The translations under genes and the position numbers were made by a program. Positions 26,730 through 26,865 of a stretch of DNA of 26,865 nucleotides are shown one piece after another. This DNA comes from Chara braunii (lineage: Eukaryota; Streptophyta; Charophyceae; Charales; Characeae): contig BFEA01000083.1 of assembly GCA_003427395.1 (NCBI GenBank), positions 817,163-844,027 of the forward strand. Direction: 5' to 3'. How positions within the stretch are numbered: the first letter of the stretch is position 1; the number at the start of each line of letters is the position of its first letter. The notes under the pieces were generated by a model. It was not told the origin of the DNA. It saw only the letters and a list, made by a program, of their open reading frames with translations, and ran no database searches.

Positions 26730-26865
26730 AATCCCCCTGGGCGGCGGACAAGCGCGGCCACGCGACTTCGCGGACGAGTGGCGGCTGGTGAGGAGGGGGG
26801 TTGGGGATTTGGGAAGCGCCATGGGGCGGCTCAACCCCAGCCTCACCCCCTCAAGCAAAAAAAAA
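26730..26865. other. GC-rich terminal segment ending in A9
   Basis: The composition jumps to very GC-rich (CGCGGCCACGCGACTTCGCG and similar) at about 26735. The sequence 26795-26826 has four G-runs of three or more. It ends with nine A residues at the window edge. It may be a separate insertion or the tail of a retroposed sequence; no gene is recognised. Confidence 0.4.

Overview
This is eukaryotic, repeat-dominated DNA. It most resembles the intergenic part of a large plant or streptophyte-alga genome. I base this on two chromodomain-bearing Ty3/Gypsy elements, a primer site of the initiator tRNA-Met type, a non-LTR (LINE) relic with plant-like organisation, long microsatellites, and no convincing intact host gene. 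The species cannot be named from sequence alone. I see no tRNA, rRNA, CRISPR or prokaryotic signals.

Layout: 1-330 is the right part of a foldback DNA element (copy C). About 331-7700 is an old, heavily mutated Ty3/Gypsy chromovirus (element 1), with gag, protease, reverse transcriptase, RNase H, integrase and a chromodomain-like tail in the usual order but broken by many stops and frameshifts. 7700-8527 is simple-sequence-rich and has no gene. 8528-12173 is a LINE relic with a long ORF1 and the APE-type endonuclease part of ORF2, but no reverse transcriptase. 12438-12909 is foldback element copy A. 13593-23203 is a complete but dead Ty3/Gypsy chromovirus (element 2) with two LTRs of about 1.13-1.14 kb, a 5-bp target duplication (GTGGG), a primer site, a purine tract, and a leader that looks like an intron filled with a minisatellite. 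24098-24554 is foldback element copy B. 24855-25486 on the minus strand is an unrecognised protein-coding-like segment with an internal 164-bp duplication. The last kilobase holds diverged direct repeats and a GC-rich end.

The best candidates for something undescribed are: (1) the foldback family, whose two full copies share exact ends and each sit between imperfect 8-bp target duplications, with direct and inverted modules that fold into a hairpin of about 85 bp per arm; (2) the predicted leader intron of element 2; (3) an AT-rich insert in the gag of element 2 carrying an antisense open frame; (4) the minus-strand segment at the right end, which may be part of a tandem gene family. The retroelements themselves are pseudogenes. 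Their lesions include losses of catalytic residues and, notably, a TGA at the same conserved integrase tryptophan in both.
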